Assembly (NCBI RefSeq): GCF_011761635.1
Contig: NZ_JAASRN010000002.1
Location: forward strand, 770,634 to 834,633
Length of the DNA stretch: 64,000 bases
Source: Thermonema lapsum
Lineage (GTDB): Bacteria > Bacteroidota > Bacteroidia > Cytophagales > Thermonemataceae
Direction: 5' to 3'
Shown here piece after piece: positions 17,714-29,744 of the stretch. The notes below the pieces were generated by a model. The model saw only the letters and a program-made list of their open reading frames with translations. It had not been told where the DNA came from and searched no databases. Position numbers and translations under genes: made by a program. The stretch's first letter is position 1. Each line of letters opens with the position of its first letter.

Positions 17714-18371
17714 AAGCCTTTTACATATTGCCACACCACATGCAAAGCTACAGGACAGCCCGCAGGCAGCTCTCCGGCTGATGGATGAGCTGAAAATGGA
17801 GCAATTACCTGTAGTAGATAGCAACGGGCAGTATGTGGGCATGCTCACCCGAAAAATCATTGAGCAGGCAGCTGACAGCAGCAGCATAGAAAGCTTGCCC
17901 TTGCTGCCGCCGCAAGATACTTCGGTCTATAGCTCCCAGCATTTCTATAATGTGTTGCGGCAAGCCAACAATTACGACCTGCAGTGGATAGCCGTAATAG
18001 ATGAAGAAGAAAAACTCATAGGGCTTGTACGCGTACAAGACGCCATCAAGCAGTTTGTGAGCTCCTATGCCATGCAAGAAAAGGGTGCCATTATCTTGTT
18101 GTCAATGCCGGCACGCGACTACTCACTTTCTCACATCAGCCGATTGGTGGAAGAAAACAATGCCAAAATCATCAGCGTAAATGTGGGAGTAGATGAAAAA
18201 GACCCTCAGCAATTGCTGCTAACCATAAAAATAGACAAGCCCGATGTCAGCCGCATAGTAGCCACCCTCGAACGTTTTAATTACCATGTAGTGGCTACAT
18301 TTCACTCTACTGAACTGGAGCAAATTGACCGTTCCCGTCTTGAGCTGCTTCTGCGTTATTTAGATATTTAG
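17703..18371 (+). CDS. CBS-domain protein with C-terminal ACT-like region
   Basis: 222 residues. Two CBS motifs lie at about 5-60 (LPVVDSNGQYVGMLTRKII) and 70-125 (WIAVIDEEEKLIGLVRVQD). Residues 140-210 look like an ACT-type alpha/beta sensor (ILLSMPARDYSLSHISRLV). CBS pairs usually bind adenosine nucleotides, so this is probably a sensor of cell energy or nucleotide state. In many Bacteroidota a protein of this kind lies beside the NAD kinase gene; no NAD kinase follows here. It overlaps the hydrolase upstream by 11 bp. Confidence 0.82.
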   Translation: MIVESLLHIATPHAKLQDSPQAALRLMDELKMEQLPVVDSNGQYVGMLTRKIIEQAADSSSIESLPLLPPQDTSVYSSQHFYNVLRQANNYDLQWIAVIDEEEKLIGLVRVQDAIKQFVSSYAMQEKGAIILLSMPARDYSLSHISRLVEENNAKIISVNVGVDEKDPQQLLLTIKIDKPDVSRIVATLERFNYHVVATFHSTELEQIDRSRLELLLRYLDI

Positions 18372-18496
18372 TGCTAACTTTTGCGCAGCAAGTGATAACA
18401 AATCATACAGGCTGTAAGTTATAGCTACTAAATCTTTCATTTTCAAAAGGAAATAGTTAATTTTGATTCAGCTGAACTGAGCTCATTTACACATGC

Positions 18497-18880
18497 ATGC
18501 GGCGATATAGATACTACATATGGTTTCTGCTTCTGTTGTTTTTGATGCACCCTGTTACCACAGAGGGGCAATCTTTGATATTGACAGGAAATGAGGTCTT
18601 GATGCAGGACGAGCTGAGTTTTCCACAAGACAGCACCCGTGTTCAGATAAACCCCAAAACCAAGCTCAACAAAAAAAACAAACAGGCAGGACAGCAGTTT
18701 TCCCCTTCCACTTTGGATGTGCCTGCCAATGTGGGCAACGAGAAAAAATCACCTTCTCAACAGACAAAGCCCGAAAAGCCGGTATCGGTTTATCCGCCCA
18801 CCATTTCGGTACGCACTTTTCTCTTACTTAGCTACCTGATTGGCTGGTTTGTGCTCACTCTATGGCACCTACTTGCTTAG
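18497..18880 (+). CDS. Small hypothetical membrane protein
   Basis: 127 residues of unknown family. An N-terminal signal segment (RYRYYIWFLLLLFLMHPV), a polar, Lys/Gln/Pro-rich middle likely to be disordered in the periplasm, and a C-terminal membrane helix (TFLLLSYLIGWFVLTLWHLL). The middle shows no conserved motif. It stands 125 bp after the CBS gene, with no terminator visible between, and ends 15 bp from the convergent surface protein. Codon use is normal, supporting a real gene. Confidence 0.6.
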   Translation: MRRYRYYIWFLLLLFLMHPVTTEGQSLILTGNEVLMQDELSFPQDSTRVQINPKTKLNKKNKQAGQQFSPSTLDVPANVGNEKKSPSQQTKPEKPVSVYPPTISVRTFLLLSYLIGWFVLTLWHLLA

Positions 18881-18895
18881 TCTGCACTTGATACC

Positions 18896-22774
<3,879 letters not shown>

Positions 22775-23197
22775 TTAAACATCTAATTTTTTCAAGCTTT
22801 CAGGCGTCAACGGCTTGTTCAGATATTTTTTCACCGACTTGTAGCGCTTAGAGCGGCTTACGTCTTGGGGGTTAATAGACGAGGTGAGCATCACTATTTT
22901 GCAATGCTCTTTTGTTTTTTCGGAGAGCCCCTCAAACTCATCCAAAAACTGAAAACCATCCATCAAGGGCATATCTATGTCAAGGAAAATAAGCTCAGGC
23001 AGAACGGCATCGCCAGCAATGTCGGCAACTTTCTCCATGTTGCGCAAAAATTCAATGGCGCTTTTGCCACCGGTGTGCGTAAAGATGCGCTCACAGATAC
23101 CTGCCGACTCTATTATCTTTTGATTGATGAGATTGTCTATCTCATTATCATCAATAAGCATGATGGTTTTATATTTCTTTTCTACAACTTCTGCCAT
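22775..23197 (-). CDS. Single-domain response regulator (CheY-like)
   Basis: 140 residues, receiver domain only. The acidic pair is in MLIDDNEIDN, the phospho-acceptor Asp in FLDIDMPLMDG, the switch Thr/Ser in MLTSS and the conserved Lys in NKPL. There is no output domain, so it must signal by protein contact, as in many Bacteroidota phosphorelays paired with hybrid kinases. The histidine kinase partner is not in the window. A perfect palindrome sits just upstream, and a strong hairpin ends the unit, so it is transcribed alone. Confidence 0.92.
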   Translation of the reverse strand: MAEVVEKKYKTIMLIDDNEIDNLINQKIIESAGICERIFTHTGGKSAIEFLRNMEKVADIAGDAVLPELIFLDIDMPLMDGFQFLDEFEGLSEKTKEHCKIVMLTSSINPQDVSRSKRYKSVKKYLNKPLTPESLKKLDV

Positions 23198-23217
23198 AGT
23201 TTATTGCTTTCTAAGAA

Positions 23218-23229
23218 TTGAACGTTCAA
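23218..23229. promoter_or_regulatory. 12-bp perfect palindrome upstream of response regulator
   Basis: TTGAACGTTCAA, 21 bp upstream of the start codon at 23197. It could be a binding site for a dimeric regulator. No regulator can be named. Confidence 0.35.
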
Positions 23230-23295
23230 GGGACAATTTAAAAAATATGAAACACTAAAAAAACTACACGTTATTTTTATATTCATTTTTCACTG

Positions 23296-24861
23296 CTACA
23301 CATCAAATTTAATACCTTGCGCCAATGGCAGAGCTGTGCCGTAGTTGATGGTATTGGTTTGGCGGCGCATGTAGAACTTCCATGCATCGGAGCCAGACTC
23401 ACGCCCGCCACCAGTTTCTTTTTCACCGCCGAAGGCTCCTCCTATTTCAGCCCCCGACGTTCCGATATTCACATTGGCAATACCGCAATCGGAACCGGCT
23501 GCCGACAGGAACAATTCTGCTTCGCGAAGGTTTTGGGTGAAGATAGCAGACGAAAGCCCCTGCTTCACACTGTTTTGTATTTCGATGGCTTCTTCTACCT
23601 CGCCTTTGTATCGGATGAGGTAAAGAATGGGTGCAAAGGTTTCTTCCTGCACAGTGGCAAAGTGGTTTTCTGCCTCCACAATGGCAGGTTTCACGTAGTG
23701 CCCGTTGCCGTAGGCTTCGCCTTTGAGCACCTCGCCGCCGTAAATAAGCTTTCCCCCCTCTTTTTGTACGCTTTCAAGCGCTTTCACGAAAGTATCTACA
23801 GCTTGCTTGTCGATAAGGGGACCTACCAAAACGGAGGGGTCTAAGGGGTTGCCTATAGGCAAACGTTCGTAAATTTCTATCAATCGTTCTTTCACTTCCT
23901 CATATACCGAATCGTGTACAATCAAGCGGCGGGTAGTAGTACAACGTTGCCCACAGGTGCCCACAGCGCCAAAGACAGTAGCACGCACCGCCATCTCTAT
24001 ATTGGCATTGGGGGTAATGATGATAGCATTGTTACCGCCCAGCTCCAACAAGGATTTGCCCAAGCGTGCAGCTACAACCTGTGCCACTTGTTTGCCCATA
24101 CGAGTAGAGCCTGTCGCTGAAATCAATGGAATACGCGGGTCTTCTGCCATCCATTTGCCTACTTCGGCATCGCCAATTACAAGGTTGAAAATACCTTCTG
24201 GCAGATTGTTTTCTTTCAATACTTCCGATACAATGTGCTGGCAAGCAATAGCTGTCAGAGGCGTTTTTTCTGAAGGCTTCCAGATACACACATCGCCGCA
24301 AACGGCAGCTATCATGGCGTTCCACGACCACACGGCTACGGGGAAGTTGAATGCTGAGATGATGCCCACCAATCCCAAGGGATGATATTGCTCGTACATG
24401 CGGTGGTCGGGGCGCTCAGAGTGCATGGTAAAGCCATAGAGCTGCCGCGACAAACCAGTGGCAAAGTCGCAAATATCAATCATCTCTTGCACTTCGCCCA
24501 AGCCTTCCTGGTATATCTTGCCCATCTCAAAGGTAACGAGCTTGCCAAGAGCATCTTTGTAGAAGCGCAAGCGCTCGCCTATTTGGCGCACGATTTCACC
24601 GCGCTTAGGTGCCGGCACTTTACGCCACACTTTGAATGCCTCTTGCGCTTTGCGAATCACCTCTTCGTAGTCTTCTCGCGTGGCTGTTTGTACGGTAGCT
24701 ATGTATTCTCCGTTGATTGGCGTATATACCTTAATTTCTTTTTTGCCCTCTTGGATTTTTCCCCACTGCTGCCCGGTGCTGTAAGCGGGGTTTAAAGGGC
24801 GAATCCCCAACTGCTTCAATATCGATTCCATCTCTTGGGTCAGAGGTGCTGTTATATTCAT
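23296..24861 (-). CDS. Aldehyde dehydrogenase, ALDH7-like
   Basis: 521 residues from the ATG at 24861; a start at 24909 would overlap the promoter motif. NAD-binding GSTRMGKQVA, catalytic base in LELGGNN and catalytic Cys in GTCGQRCTTTRRL. The phrase GQRCTTTRRL, together with ISAFNFPVAVWSWN, is characteristic of ALDH7 enzymes, which oxidise alpha-aminoadipate semialdehyde (piperideine-6-carboxylate) in lysine breakdown and also act on betaine or other aldehydes. The expected role is lysine catabolism with NAD(P)+, but no other lysine-pathway gene adjoins it. Confidence 0.9.
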   Translation of the reverse strand: MNITAPLTQEMESILKQLGIRPLNPAYSTGQQWGKIQEGKKEIKVYTPINGEYIATVQTATREDYEEVIRKAQEAFKVWRKVPAPKRGEIVRQIGERLRFYKDALGKLVTFEMGKIYQEGLGEVQEMIDICDFATGLSRQLYGFTMHSERPDHRMYEQYHPLGLVGIISAFNFPVAVWSWNAMIAAVCGDVCIWKPSEKTPLTAIACQHIVSEVLKENNLPEGIFNLVIGDAEVGKWMAEDPRIPLISATGSTRMGKQVAQVVAARLGKSLLELGGNNAIIITPNANIEMAVRATVFGAVGTCGQRCTTTRRLIVHDSVYEEVKERLIEIYERLPIGNPLDPSVLVGPLIDKQAVDTFVKALESVQKEGGKLIYGGEVLKGEAYGNGHYVKPAIVEAENHFATVQEETFAPILYLIRYKGEVEEAIEIQNSVKQGLSSAIFTQNLREAELFLSAAGSDCGIANVNIGTSGAEIGGAFGGEKETGGGRESGSDAWKFYMRRQTNTINYGTALPLAQGIKFDV

Positions 24862-24906
24862 GGTCTTGTGTTTTTTTAAGTAGTCTTTGAACGATATGAA
24901 TGATAG

Positions 24907-24914
24907 CAAAAGTA
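24907..24914 (-). promoter_or_regulatory. Promoter -7 element for aldehyde dehydrogenase
   Basis: TACTTTTG on the minus strand matches TAnnTTTG, 45 bp upstream of the ATG at 24861; TTG lies 17 bp further upstream, slightly short for a -33 element. Confidence 0.5.
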
Positions 24915-24982
24915 CAAAAAACTTACAATTTCAACCTTTTAAAGTTCAAGTAGATTGGTGTAAAAAATGCCAATCTGCTTCA

Positions 24983-25014
24983 TTGAAGCATTCGCTACAA
25001 AAATGTTATTTTTG
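24983..25014 (+). promoter_or_regulatory. Promoter of tandem rhomboid genes
   Basis: TTG (24983-24985), 21-bp spacer and TATTTTTG (25007-25014), 34 bp before the ATG at 25049; fits the Bacteroidota -33/-7 pattern. Confidence 0.6.
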
Positions 25015-25048
25015 AGTGGAGTATCAAATCAACTTATATAGAACCGTT

Positions 25049-25843
25049 ATGCTAAACCGCCTTCCTCCCATCACCATGGCGCTGCTGATAAGCAACGTGC
25101 TTATGTTTTTTGTGTATCAATACACCCCTTTGGGTAATAGCAGACTGTTGGAGTTGTATGCTTTTCAATCGCCTCTGTTCCGTCCCCATCAGTTGTTTAC
25201 TTACATGTTTCTGCATGCCAATTTCTGGCATTTATTTAGCAACATGTTCGGTTTATATGTGTTTGGGGCTTTGCTTGAACATGTTTTGGGCGACAAACGC
25301 TATTTGATTCTTTATCTGGTTTGTGGCATAGGGGCAGGCGTGGCACAAAACGCTGTGCGCTATTGGGAATACCGCAAGCTGCAAAATGATAAAATTGCCT
25401 TTTTAAGCGAACCAACGCCTAATCAGTTTCGTGCCTACATAAAAGAGCATGTAGGCGACGAAGAAGACCTCAACCCCGCTTTTGTTGAGTTCATGGAAGA
25501 ATATGAGCGTAACGCTCAAAATAGCAACTACATAGCCACCGCTAAACAATACGTAAGCCGCATTGCCCAGCAGCAGGTAGATATACCAACGGTCGGAGCA
25601 TCGGGGGCTATTTTTGGCATCATCATGGCTTTTGCATTGCTTTTTCCCAACTTGCGCATGATGCTGCTGATTCCGCCCATCCCTATCAAAGCCAAATACT
25701 TGGCACTACTGTATGCAGGCTTTGAGCTTTACTCACTCATTCAGCAAAACCCAAACGACAATGTAGCGCATTTTGCTCACCTCAGTGGGATGATTTTTGC
25801 TTATATACTTGTTAAATACTGGCGTGTGCCACAGTACCATTGA
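25049..25843 (+). CDS. Rhomboid family intramembrane serine protease (first of pair)
   Basis: 264 residues from the ATG at 25049; a GTG at 25016 would overlap the promoter. Six membrane helices. The catalytic serine is Ser185 in GASGAIFG and the catalytic His is His244 in VAHFAHLSG; HANFWHLFSNM (57-67) carries the helix-2 His and Asn of the oxyanion site. An unusual polar insertion of about 70 residues (107-178), Glu- and Asn-rich, separates helix 3 and the serine helix and should face the solvent. It should cut substrates within the inner membrane. The second rhomboid follows after 45 bp. Confidence 0.92.
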   Translation: MLNRLPPITMALLISNVLMFFVYQYTPLGNSRLLELYAFQSPLFRPHQLFTYMFLHANFWHLFSNMFGLYVFGALLEHVLGDKRYLILYLVCGIGAGVAQNAVRYWEYRKLQNDKIAFLSEPTPNQFRAYIKEHVGDEEDLNPAFVEFMEEYERNAQNSNYIATAKQYVSRIAQQQVDIPTVGASGAIFGIIMAFALLFPNLRMMLLIPPIPIKAKYLALLYAGFELYSLIQQNPNDNVAHFAHLSGMIFAYILVKYWRVPQYH

Positions 25844-25888
25844 GCAACTTTTCGACTTACTTTTTGTTTAGATAAAAAAGCTACGCTT

Positions 25889-26797
25889 ATGTTTCGCAGT
25901 GCAGGCAACTCTTTAAACACCTCCGACGCATTGATAAGACTTATTCTTATCAATGTTGGGGTATTTCTTTTATTGAAAACGGCTTATGTGTTTTTGTGGG
26001 CTGCGCAAAGCACCCATATTTATCGTTGGTTGGTTCTGCATCTTACGATGCCTGCCGAAGGCAAGCTGCTTTTGCAGCGCCCCTACACCCTTATCACTTA
26101 CTTCTTCACACACGAGAGCTTCTGGCATATCCTCTTCAATATGCTCTTCTTATACTGGTTTGGGCGTATTCTGCAAGAGTTTTTGGGGAATCAGCGCTTG
26201 GTGGCACTGTACATACTTGGTGGCTTAGCCGGTGGGCTTCTGTATTTCTTTCTTTATAATGTGTTGCCTCCGCTTCAATTTATTCGCCCTGTGACCATGC
26301 TTTTGGGCGCCTCGGCAAGTGTATATGCTATTGTGGTGGGGGCTGCCACCCTGCGCCCATCTTATACGGTGCATCTGCTGCTGTTTGGACCAGTACAAAT
26401 ACGATGGATTGCGATTTTCTTCGTTTTGTTGTCGTTTATAGAAATAGGCAGCGCCAATACAGGCGGCAACTTCGCACATCTGGGAGGCAGCTTTATGGGG
26501 TATCTCTATATAAAGATGCTGCAGAGAGGTACCGACTTGGGGGGATGGATAAATTTTATTCTGGATAAAATTGGCGGTTTATTTCACCCCAAACCACGTC
26601 TGAAAGTACATCACCCCCCCTTGGAAAAAGTGCGTACCCATAATGCTATCCGTAGAAGCACCAACAAAAGCCAAGAAGCGAGCAGCAGCCTGCAAGACGA
26701 AATAGACCGTATTTTAGACAAAATAAGTGAACAAGGCTATGAAAGCCTTACTCCGGAAGAAAAGCAAAAACTGTGGGATGCCAGTCGCAACCTGTAA
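25889..26797 (+). CDS. Rhomboid family protease (second of pair) with DUF6576-like tail
   Basis: 302 residues, six membrane helices followed by a cytoplasmic tail of about 85 residues. Ser142 in LGASASVYA and His197 in NFAHLGG form the dyad, and HESFWHILFNM (75-85) gives the oxyanion residues. Here GASAS replaces the usual GASGA, a tolerated variant. The tail ends in a short conserved helix pair (DEIDRILDKISEQGYESL, EEKQKLWDAS) seen in many Bacteroidota rhomboids and recorded as DUF6576. Lacks the loop insertion of its neighbour. Convergent with usp, three bases apart. Confidence 0.91.
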   Translation: MFRSAGNSLNTSDALIRLILINVGVFLLLKTAYVFLWAAQSTHIYRWLVLHLTMPAEGKLLLQRPYTLITYFFTHESFWHILFNMLFLYWFGRILQEFLGNQRLVALYILGGLAGGLLYFFLYNVLPPLQFIRPVTMLLGASASVYAIVVGAATLRPSYTVHLLLFGPVQIRWIAIFFVLLSFIEIGSANTGGNFAHLGGSFMGYLYIKMLQRGTDLGGWINFILDKIGGLFHPKPRLKVHHPPLEKVRTHNAIRRSTNKSQEASSSLQDEIDRILDKISEQGYESLTPEEKQKLWDASRNL

Positions 26798-26800
26798 TAT

Positions 26801-27619
26801 TCAGGCTTTCACAACCCACAGAGGCAGCTTTGCCATATAAATCAAGTCTTCTATTTTGCTGTGGTAAAACAAAGACTTCCAGAAAGAACGGCGATAATAA
26901 GACAAAGCCAACAACGCATGCTCATAGGGCTGCATGTAGTTGAGCATGGCAGATACGACGTCATCATGGCATAGGTGCTCAAAAATCACCCGTTCATCTC
27001 CTAACCGTTCTTTTACAAAGCTCTGGAAGCCACGGAAAAGCAGTTGTTTTTCAAAATCATCTTTTTCATCCACATGCAACACATGCATCTGCGCTTGATG
27101 TATTTGCGCCAGTTGGGCTAAATCACACACAATATTCACATCTTTCGGGCGGTAGGCAGTAGCATAGAATATGTGTTCGGGGCGTTGAATAGAAACGCCC
27201 TCGGGGATAGCCAAAAAAGAACACTCTGCCAGTTCCATCAATTCGGCGGCGGTACTGCCCAAAAGGCGATTTTCAAGGCTGCGGTTGCCTTGGGTGCCTG
27301 TTACTATGCATTGTGCTTGCGTGGCTTCGGCTGCCTCTAAGATACTTTCGGTTATTTTACCGGGTATTACCAAAGCGCGTGTCTTTATGGAAGCTGCTAT
27401 ATTCACCCGCCGACACAACTCCTCTATAGCCTTATGACCTTTTTCTTCTTCTATACGAAAGCGTTCTGCCAAGCGCAGGGCAAAATCGTAAGGTGGCTCA
27501 AATACGTGCACGATTGCCACCTCTTGTAGTGAATGCCCAAAAAGCTTCAGCGCAAAGCGAAGGGCGCATTCTGAGTGAGCAGAGAAGTCGGTAGCAAATA
27601 AAATGCGTTCTATGTTCAT
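26801..27619 (-). CDS. Tandem universal stress protein
   Basis: 272 residues with two UspA-like alpha/beta domains. The first (1-145) starts [20 protein letters not shown] and keeps the nucleotide-loop type pattern [22 protein letters not shown]; the second (147-272) is degenerate and lacks the G-2x-G-9x-G loop, so only the first should bind ATP. The ATG overlaps the hisF stop in ATGA, so translation is coupled to hisF. Usp proteins support survival in stress or starvation; the link to histidine synthesis is not obvious. Confidence 0.9.
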   Translation of the reverse strand: MNIERILFATDFSAHSECALRFALKLFGHSLQEVAIVHVFEPPYDFALRLAERFRIEEEKGHKAIEELCRRVNIAASIKTRALVIPGKITESILEAAEATQAQCIVTGTQGNRSLENRLLGSTAAELMELAECSFLAIPEGVSIQRPEHIFYATAYRPKDVNIVCDLAQLAQIHQAQMHVLHVDEKDDFEKQLLFRGFQSFVKERLGDERVIFEHLCHDDVVSAMLNYMQPYEHALLALSYYRRSFWKSLFYHSKIEDLIYMAKLPLWVVKA

Positions 27620-28389
27620 AGTTTTAGGGGGTTATGAATACGTACGGGGATACCTGCTTCGTACAGATATTTTTTCAATGCCGGAATACTTATTTCTCCA
27701 AAATGGAAAACACTCGCTGCCAAAGCTGCATCTGCTTTTGCCTGTTGGAATACCTCCAGAAAATGCTCCTGATTACCTGCTCCACCGGAAGCAATTACAG
27801 GAATTTTCACGGCTTCGGCAATGAGCTTGGTCACTCGCAAATCGAAGCCCTCTTTGGTGCCATCGGCATCCATGGAAGTCAGCAGTATTTCTCCTGCCCC
27901 CAAAGCTTCTACTTGTTTTGCCCATTCGAGTGTAAGCAGCTCTGTTGCCTTACGCCCTCCGTGTGTATGCACCATATCTTTGCCCCCCACTTGACGCGTA
28001 TCGATAGCCACTACTACACACTGCGAACCAAATTCCTTGGCTAAATCACTGATAAGGCGAGGGTTTTTGACTGCTGCTGAATTGATAGATACTTTATCGG
28101 CACCGGCATGCAATAGCGCCGACACGTCTTCCACACTAGCAATGCCCCCACCCACAGTAAAAGGAATATTGATTTGTGCAGCCACACGACGCACCAACTC
28201 TACCAGAGTCTTTCGTTTTTCTACAGTAGCAGTAATATCGAGAAAAACCAGCTCATCGGCGCCCTGTTCTGCGTAGGCTTTTGCCAACTGCACGGGGTCT
28301 CCGGCATCGCGCAAACTTACAAAGTTTACACCTTTTACCGTGCGTCCGTCTTTAATATCCAAGCAGGGAATGATTCGTTTAGTAAGCAT
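27616..28389 (-). CDS. hisF: Imidazole glycerol phosphate synthase cyclase subunit
   Basis: 257 residues, (beta/alpha)8 barrel. The start at 28389 gives the family N-terminus [20 protein letters not shown] with catalytic Asp11; the second catalytic Asp is in [13 protein letters not shown]. Phosphate loops are [10 protein letters not shown] and [11 protein letters not shown]. With HisH (not in the window) it converts PRFAR and ammonia to imidazole glycerol phosphate and AICAR in histidine synthesis. It overlaps hisA by 11 bp upstream and usp by 4 bp downstream. Confidence 0.96.
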   Translation of the reverse strand: MLTKRIIPCLDIKDGRTVKGVNFVSLRDAGDPVQLAKAYAEQGADELVFLDITATVEKRKTLVELVRRVAAQINIPFTVGGGIASVEDVSALLHAGADKVSINSAAVKNPRLISDLAKEFGSQCVVVAIDTRQVGGKDMVHTHGGRKATELLTLEWAKQVEALGAGEILLTSMDADGTKEGFDLRVTKLIAEAVKIPVIASGGAGNQEHFLEVFQQAKADAALAASVFHFGEISIPALKKYLYEAGIPVRIHNPLKL

Positions 28390-29110
28390 CGTTCTTGATG
28401 AGTTTAGCGAGGTCCGACAACTGAATATAACCTTCATAAATGGCTTTGCCAACAATGACACCATACAAGCCAGTGGCTTGTAACTGTTGCAGGTCGCTTA
28501 GTGAAGCTACTCCTCCGCTTGCGATGAAACATATATCAGGGCAAGCCTCCTGCAAATGGCGGTAGAAGTCAACATTCACCCCCTGCAAACTACCATCGCG
28601 GCTAATATCGGTACATATGGCATAACGGGCTCCGTTTTGTGCATAGAAGTTGAGAAATTCCACAGCAGGGCGGTTGCTCACCTCCTGCCATGCATTTACG
28701 GCTATATTTCCATCCTTGATGTCAGCCCCTATGATAAGCTTCTCCGGACCAAAATAACGTAAGTACTCTACGACTGTGGCGGGTTCTTTGACAGCAAGCG
28801 AACCGACAGTTACCTGTGCTGCCCCAGCATTGAGTACCTGCTCTATGTCTTCTTTTTTGCGGATGCCGCCACCAAAATCTATTTTCAAAGAGGTATGGGT
28901 GGCAATGCGTTTAAGCACTTCCATGTTGGCAGGCTTTCCTTGTTTGGCTCCGTCTAAATCTACCAGATGTAAATGTTTGATACCTGCTGCCTCAAACTGC
29001 TTAGCGGCTTCCAGTGGGTCTTCGTAATACTCGGTTTTTTGGTTGTAGTCACCAAAACGAAGGCGTACGCACTTACCTCCAATAAGGTCAATGGCAGGAA
29101 TAATCTTCAT
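28379..29110 (-). CDS. hisA: ProFAR isomerase
   Basis: 243 residues, (beta/alpha)8 barrel beginning [20 protein letters not shown] with catalytic Asp8; the second Asp is in [10 protein letters not shown]. Phosphate loops are [11 protein letters not shown] and [11 protein letters not shown]. It isomerises the ProFAR aminoaldose to PRFAR, which HisF uses. It is the first gene of the hisA-hisF-usp unit, preceded by a 316-bp region with marked hairpins rather than by hisH as in many Bacteroidota. Confidence 0.96.
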   Translation of the reverse strand: MKIIPAIDLIGGKCVRLRFGDYNQKTEYYEDPLEAAKQFEAAGIKHLHLVDLDGAKQGKPANMEVLKRIATHTSLKIDFGGGIRKKEDIEQVLNAGAAQVTVGSLAVKEPATVVEYLRYFGPEKLIIGADIKDGNIAVNAWQEVSNRPAVEFLNFYAQNGARYAICTDISRDGSLQGVNVDFYRHLQEACPDICFIASGGVASLSDLQQLQATGLYGVIVGKAIYEGYIQLSDLAKLIKNDAY

Positions 29111-29149
29111 AGCTGATAGTATTGTGATTGAATTGAGTAAATAACCTCT

Positions 29150-29190
29150 GCAAGCTATGGCTTGCCGTTTAAAAATGCAAAAACGGCAAG
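29150..29190 (-). promoter_or_regulatory. Competing hairpins in the hisA leader
   Basis: Stem 1 is CTTGCCGTTT / AAACGGCAAG (29181-29190 with 29161-29170), loop ten bases. Stem 2 is GCAAGC / GCTTGC (29160-29165 with 29150-29155), loop four bases. They share 29161-29165, so both cannot form together. The element is 40-80 bases upstream of the hisA start and might be a leader switch or, alternatively, an operator. Confidence 0.4.
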
Positions 29191-29335
29191 GGTTTGTAAA
29201 TTTTTATGCAATTGCTGGTTACTTTTTTAAGATTTAATGTATGAACCTGTAACAAGCATTCAAAAGCGTGCAAGAAGTAGTTTAACTTTCTGTGGAAAAG
29301 AGCCTTCCTTTTTTGAGGAAGGCTCTTTTGTTTTT
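29191..29335 (+). other. Candidate small RNA region ending in an orphan terminator
   Basis: No protein gene on the plus strand ends here, yet 29297-29329 is a strong hairpin followed by TTTTGTTTTT on the plus strand. The bases before it (about 29230-29296) are free of genes. No convincing -33/-7 promoter was found, so the call stays tentative. The rest of the 29111-29426 gap holds the hisA leader and the terminator of the histone-like gene. Confidence 0.3.
29297..29335 (+). terminator. Strong hairpin terminator, plus-strand orientation
   Basis: Stem AAAAGAGCCTTCC / GGAAGGCTCTTTT with a short loop, then a T-rich tail on the plus strand; the A/T ends also allow weak minus-strand use. Confidence 0.7.
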
Positions 29336-29360
29336 CTATATGCGCAAATTGTGGCACAAA

Positions 29361-29398
29361 ACAAAGCAAGGAAGGCTGCCCTTGACAACCTTCCTTGC
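29361..29398 (-). terminator. Terminator after histone-like gene
   Basis: Stem GCAAGGAAGG / CCTTCCTTGC with a 13-base loop followed on the minus strand by TTTGTTTTG, 29 bp past the stop at 29427. Confidence 0.8.
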
Positions 29399-29426
29399 AT
29401 AAAAAGAGTAGCCCTTATTATAGGAA

Positions 29427-29612
29427 TTAAGCTCCTTTTTTAGAGTTCTTAATATCTTGTACTTCTTTACGGATTTCGTGAGCCAACTCTTTCAATTGCT
29501 GCATGGCTTTGCGCAAGCGAGTACCCGCTGCTTGATTGTCTTTTTCATAGAATTTTTTGGCATCTTCTTCGGCAGCCAAAACGATGTTTTTGAGTTCTTC
29601 AAACTTCTTCAT
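29427..29612 (-). CDS. Histone H1-like small protein
   Basis: 61 residues. The pattern MKKFEELKNIVLAAEEDAKK then AAGTRLRKAMQQLKELAHEI and RKEVQDIKNSKK is that of the small Bacteroidota proteins annotated as histone H1-like (Hc1 N-terminal type). It is a helical, mildly basic protein without the long Lys/Ala tail of chlamydial Hc1. DNA binding and nucleoid packing are inferred from the name of the family only. It has its own promoter motif and terminator. Confidence 0.85.
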   Translation of the reverse strand: MKKFEELKNIVLAAEEDAKKFYEKDNQAAGTRLRKAMQQLKELAHEIRKEVQDIKNSKKGA

Positions 29613-29649
29613 ACGCTTGTTTTTTTAAGTTTTACAATCGAAAATCGTT

Positions 29650-29657
29650 CAAATCTA
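29650..29657 (-). promoter_or_regulatory. Promoter -7 element for histone-like gene
   Basis: TAGATTTG on the minus strand, 37 bp upstream of the ATG at 29612, matches TAnnTTTG; the -33 region is weak. Confidence 0.5.
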
Positions 29658-29744
29658 CACATAAATTTCATTTTTCATAACGAAAGCTGAAATTTATTAC
29701 GTTTTTCGATAAAGTTGGTTTATGTTTTTTCTGCCTTTTTCCTG

